Shown piece by piece: positions 61,606 through 64,000 of a stretch of DNA of 64,000 nt; positions within the stretch are counted from its first letter, which is position 1; each line of letters opens with the position of its first letter. The notes beneath the pieces are model-generated. The model did not search any database. It was not told where the DNA came from and saw nothing but the letters and a program-made list of their open reading frames with translations. The position numbers and the translations under genes were made by a program. The stretch is from positions 1 to 64,000 of the forward strand of contig NZ_BMHE01000009.1 of the NCBI RefSeq assembly GCF_014640555.1, written 5' to 3'. Source of the stretch: Paenibacillus marchantiophytorum. GTDB taxonomy: Bacteria > Bacillota > Bacilli > Paenibacillales > NBRC-103111.

Positions 61606-61838
61606 AATTCTCAAAATATCCAACTCCCTTACATATTTCGACACGTTTACTAGTGCAAACATACCATAAAATATTCCAGTTGATCAATATAAATATAGTC
61701 ACCAATCTGACTCTATGCAGCATTAAGAACACAATATAAATCCTCTAGAGTATGCGCTTGCCATATTTACATTTAAAGGAATAAGTGATATCATTTAAAT
61801 ATCAAAACAATATGTGAATTAAGAGAGGTTGTTGCCCG

Positions 61839-62678
61839 ATGAAAGAAACAAGCGCTTGGTCTATCAATGGATTTCTAGGATTATTATTATTTGTTATTGG
61901 TGCTGGAGTCGGTGTTCTGCTTCTTACGCAAGAATACTTTGCATTCGGCGTTATTTTGATCGTGATAGGCATTATTTTCGTTTCAAATATCACCGCCGTT
62001 CAGCCCAACGAAGCCTCAGTCATCAATTTCTTCGGCAGTTACAAGGGCACGATTCGCACGAGCGGACTTTGGCTGATCATCCCCTTCTCTACACGCAAGA
62101 AGATTTCATTGCGCGTGCGTAACTTTAACAGCGTTAAGTTGAAAGTAAATGATATTGAAGGAAATCCGATCGAAATTGCAGCTGTCGTTGTTTTTAAAGT
62201 CGTCGACACATACAAAGCTCTATTCGATGTAGACAGCTATGAGAAATTCGTTGAAATTCAAAGCGAAACCGCACTGCGTCATGTCGCCAGCAAATATCCC
62301 TACGACCGCTTCGATGGCGAAGGCTACTCCCTCAGAGGCAATGCCGATGAAGTAGCCGCTGAGCTCAGCCTTGAATTACAGCATCGCCTATCTGTTGCCG
62401 GTGTTGAGGTTATTGAATCCCGTTTAACCCATCTGGCTTATTCCACAGAGATTGCCAGCGCTATGCTTCAGCGTCAACAGGCGTCTGCTATCTTGTCTGC
62501 TCGCCAAACCATTGTCGATGGTGCCGTCGGCATGGTTCAAATGGCTATTGCTCGCTTGGAAGCAGAAGGCCTCCATTTGGACGAAGAAAGAAAAGCGGCT
62601 ATGATTAACAATTTGCTCGTTGCAATTGTATCTGACCGCTCAGCGAGCCCGGTCATCAATACCGGTTCGTTGTATTAA
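61839..62678 (+). CDS. SPFH/Band 7 domain membrane protein
   Basis: A 279-residue protein with two N-terminal TM helices ([18 protein letters not shown] and [16 protein letters not shown]) and an SPFH domain ([35 protein letters not shown]). The C-terminal part is helical ([20 protein letters not shown]). SPFH proteins form membrane rings and scaffolds; some activate quality-control proteases. The following gene for an Arc-like protein begins 11 bp later, so they form an operon. AGAGAGG precedes the ATG at a long distance. Confidence 0.88.
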   Translation: MKETSAWSINGFLGLLLFVIGAGVGVLLLTQEYFAFGVILIVIGIIFVSNITAVQPNEASVINFFGSYKGTIRTSGLWLIIPFSTRKKISLRVRNFNSVKLKVNDIEGNPIEIAAVVVFKVVDTYKALFDVDSYEKFVEIQSETALRHVASKYPYDRFDGEGYSLRGNADEVAAELSLELQHRLSVAGVEVIESRLTHLAYSTEIASAMLQRQQASAILSARQTIVDGAVGMVQMAIARLEAEGLHLDEERKAAMINNLLVAIVSDRSASPVINTGSLY

Positions 62679-62689
62679 CGGGATGCTTT

Positions 62690-62884
62690 ATGGCACCTAA
62701 GAAAAACTTCGCACTCCGCCTCGATCCCAAGCTCTATGAGGCTTTGGAGCGTTGGGCAGAGGATGAATTCCGCAGCGTGAACAGTCACATCGAATACGTC
62801 CTGCGCGAAGCTCTTCATCGAACAGGACGCTTGCCCAAACCTGGTCCGGCACAGCCCGTTTCAGATCCCGACCAACAGCAATGA
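62690..62884 (+). CDS. Arc/MetJ-like ribbon-helix-helix protein
   Basis: A 64-residue protein. The first half (KKNFALRLDPKLYEALERWA, SVNSHIEYVLREALHRTGRL) is the Arc-type RHH DNA-binding fold, with an alternating beta strand. The second half is a Pro-rich, probably disordered tail (PKPGPAQPVSDPDQQ). It follows the SPFH gene with 11 bp and seems to be its fixed partner; it might instead be a small adaptor. GGGATG is upstream of the ATG. Arc-family proteins usually repress transcription. Confidence 0.75.
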   Translation: MAPKKNFALRLDPKLYEALERWAEDEFRSVNSHIEYVLREALHRTGRLPKPGPAQPVSDPDQQQ

Positions 62885-62931
62885 ATCTCTCCGTTGTTTC
62901 TACCTATCCCCAGCAGGGCATCAACACAAAA

Positions 62932-62975
62932 CAGAGGCCGCTCACAAGGTATTTAACCTTTTGAGGCAGCCTCTT
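62932..62975. terminator. Terminator after the SPFH-Arc operon
   Basis: GAGGCCGCTCACAAGGT and ACCTTTTGAGGCAGCCTC pair with a few mismatches around ATTTA, followed by TTCTTTCTTTATT. Confidence 0.7.
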
Positions 62976-62981
62976 CTTTCT

Positions 62982-64000
62982 TTATTCTTTAACGGTTATG
63001 TCAGAAAACGCCAGTTTGTCCACTTTCACCATATCCTTACGCTCAATTACACCTTGGTAAATTGTCTTCTTGGTCGCCAAATCAACAATCGCAATAGCAG
63101 GATTCTGCTTCCCGAACATCAGCATATACAAGCGGTTATTGACAATTTGAAATATCCCCGTCCGTCCCCACTCACTTTGCAAGGACTGGAGATCCAGGAT
63201 CACATCACTATTCACTTTATTATCGGAGATGCTGTAGCTAAGGACTTCTGATGGGCCTGATTCTGAAAACAGGTTGAAATACAAATTATCCCCCGCCTGA
63301 CGGATGATTAAATCATCACCGCTTTTCATCAAAAGTTTCTGAATAGACTCATTTTGAATTTTGGTCAGTTGACCTTTCCAAATATCATAAGCAAATATCT
63401 CATGATTCAGCAGTTCGTCATTTCTTGTATCCGGCCTATGATCTTTGACATCTTTCAAGGCATAAGTCATTTGATCAAAAATGATATATCCACTCGCGCT
63501 CAGTGGCTGAGTTCCCCACACATTATAAACAATCGTTCTAAGCTTCGCATCCTGCTTGGCACCTGTCTCAATGCGCTCATGCGCCGCAATGCTTCGCTTG
63601 TCGAGATCGATGGTATACAGATGATACTCTGTACTTGCAAACTCCGTTTCACTGTGGAACTTAGGTTGGTAAGCCACAACCACCTTCATCGTCCGCTCTT
63701 TCACTTGAACGTCTGTGACACTTATGGACTCATCCTTGTTTTTCTTGATTTGTACTTTGAAATCCGCGCTTTGCTTTTTCTGTCCTTTTTCATATAGAGC
63801 AATATTCAGAATATCGGATTGCTCTTTCTCTAGACCAAACGGTGACTCTGAGCCAGCATAACCAATGACCTTATCATCCTCAAAAAAGGCATTCACATCC
63901 CGCTTCCCTCGCATGAAAGAACGATGCTGTTCCCGCAGGGCAGTCAAATCATCCAAGAAGTAAGTACTGGAATCCAACGTTTGCCAATACGTTTGATGAT
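62982..64000 (-). CDS. Partial gene of unknown function, 5' end outside window
   Basis: An open frame enters from the right edge and ends at 62982; at least 338 codons are seen. The sequence is beta-rich (YEKGQKKQSADFKVQIKKNK, IIFDQMTYALKDVKDHRPDT, LYMLMFGKQNPAIAIVDLAT) with regular strand-turn repeats that could be a beta-propeller. The N-terminal part is not visible, so a signal peptide or TM cannot be judged. I do not recognise the family. Confidence 0.7.
   Translation of the reverse strand, partial: HQTYWQTLDSSTYFLDDLTALREQHRSFMRGKRDVNAFFEDDKVIGYAGSESPFGLEKEQSDILNIALYEKGQKKQSADFKVQIKKNKDESISVTDVQVKERTMKVVVAYQPKFHSETEFASTEYHLYTIDLDKRSIAAHERIETGAKQDAKLRTIVYNVWGTQPLSASGYIIFDQMTYALKDVKDHRPDTRNDELLNHEIFAYDIWKGQLTKIQNESIQKLLMKSGDDLIIRQAGDNLYFNLFSESGPSEVLSYSISDNKVNSDVILDLQSLQSEWGRTGIFQIVNNRLYMLMFGKQNPAIAIVDLATKKTIYQGVIERKDMVKVDKLAFSDITVKE

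Overview
The window looks like a chromosomal segment of a spore-forming Firmicute, most probably Paenibacillus or a close relative. The evidence is Sda and Spo0E sporulation regulators, an SLH-anchored surface protein, the DnaB/DnaI primosome pair, HemQ of the coproporphyrin haem route, MqnE of the futalosine menaquinone route, a YuiB/NDH-2/YumC/YutM/YutJ/YuzB/YutI set known from Bacillus subtilis, moderate GC and strong AGGAGG-type ribosome sites. No rRNA, tRNA, CRISPR array, intact transposon or complete prophage was found.

Layout. 0-5.5 kb: tail of an unknown gene, CorA, and a two-component pair (7TM hybrid kinase with two different kinase cores, plus a BTAD response regulator). 5.5-9.8 kb: AraC regulator, zinc dehydrogenase, Rpn-type nuclease, then a 0.9-kb gap with a candidate small RNA and repeats. 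9.8-15.8 kb: epimerase/SDR/GH13 operon, CDF metal exporter, LacI regulator. 15.9-19 kb: NitT/TauT-type ABC importer behind a guanidine-I (ykkC) riboswitch. 19-24.7 kb: sdhCAB, a LysR regulator and three tandem copies of a ~300-bp intergenic repeat. 24.7-29 kb: KtrB, KtrA, CPA antiporter and an OmpR regulator. 29-36.9 kb: CPBP protease, UvrC, TrxA, MerR, YqzM, a globin-coupled chemoreceptor, then a strongly repetitive gap ahead of dnaI. 36.9-40.6 kb: dnaB, HxlR next to a wrecked quinone oxidoreductase gene, an alpha/beta hydrolase. 40.7-50.8 kb: redox, haem and Fe-S genes with Sda, Spo0E and MqnE. 51-57.5 kb: a coupled UbiD/EamA/HEPN/SDR operon, CtaA, a thioredoxin. 57.6-64 kb: a giant VCBS/Calx-beta/SLH protein, an SPFH protein with an Arc-like partner, and a partial gene.

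How parts fit together. Much of the window serves aerobic respiration and its cofactors: succinate dehydrogenase, two NDH-2-like flavoproteins, menaquinone synthesis (MqnE, possibly the UbiD enzyme), haem synthesis (HemQ, CtaA), and Fe-S assembly (A-type carrier, NifU-like protein). A Rex-type site precedes ndh and a Fur-like site precedes yumC. A second theme links replication to sporulation: a 51-codon Sda gene lies beside a cluster of DnaA boxes, 2.4 kb from a Spo0E-type phosphatase.

The least explained material is non-coding: (1) an intergenic element built from four GGAACTACAG-type units in ++-- order, seen in four full copies; (2) a second ~300-bp family, three copies in tandem and one distant inverted copy; (3) two oppositely oriented nonamer minisatellites with regular GGG runs between the chemoreceptor gene and dnaI. 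All functional statements are from reading the sequence; no database search was possible.
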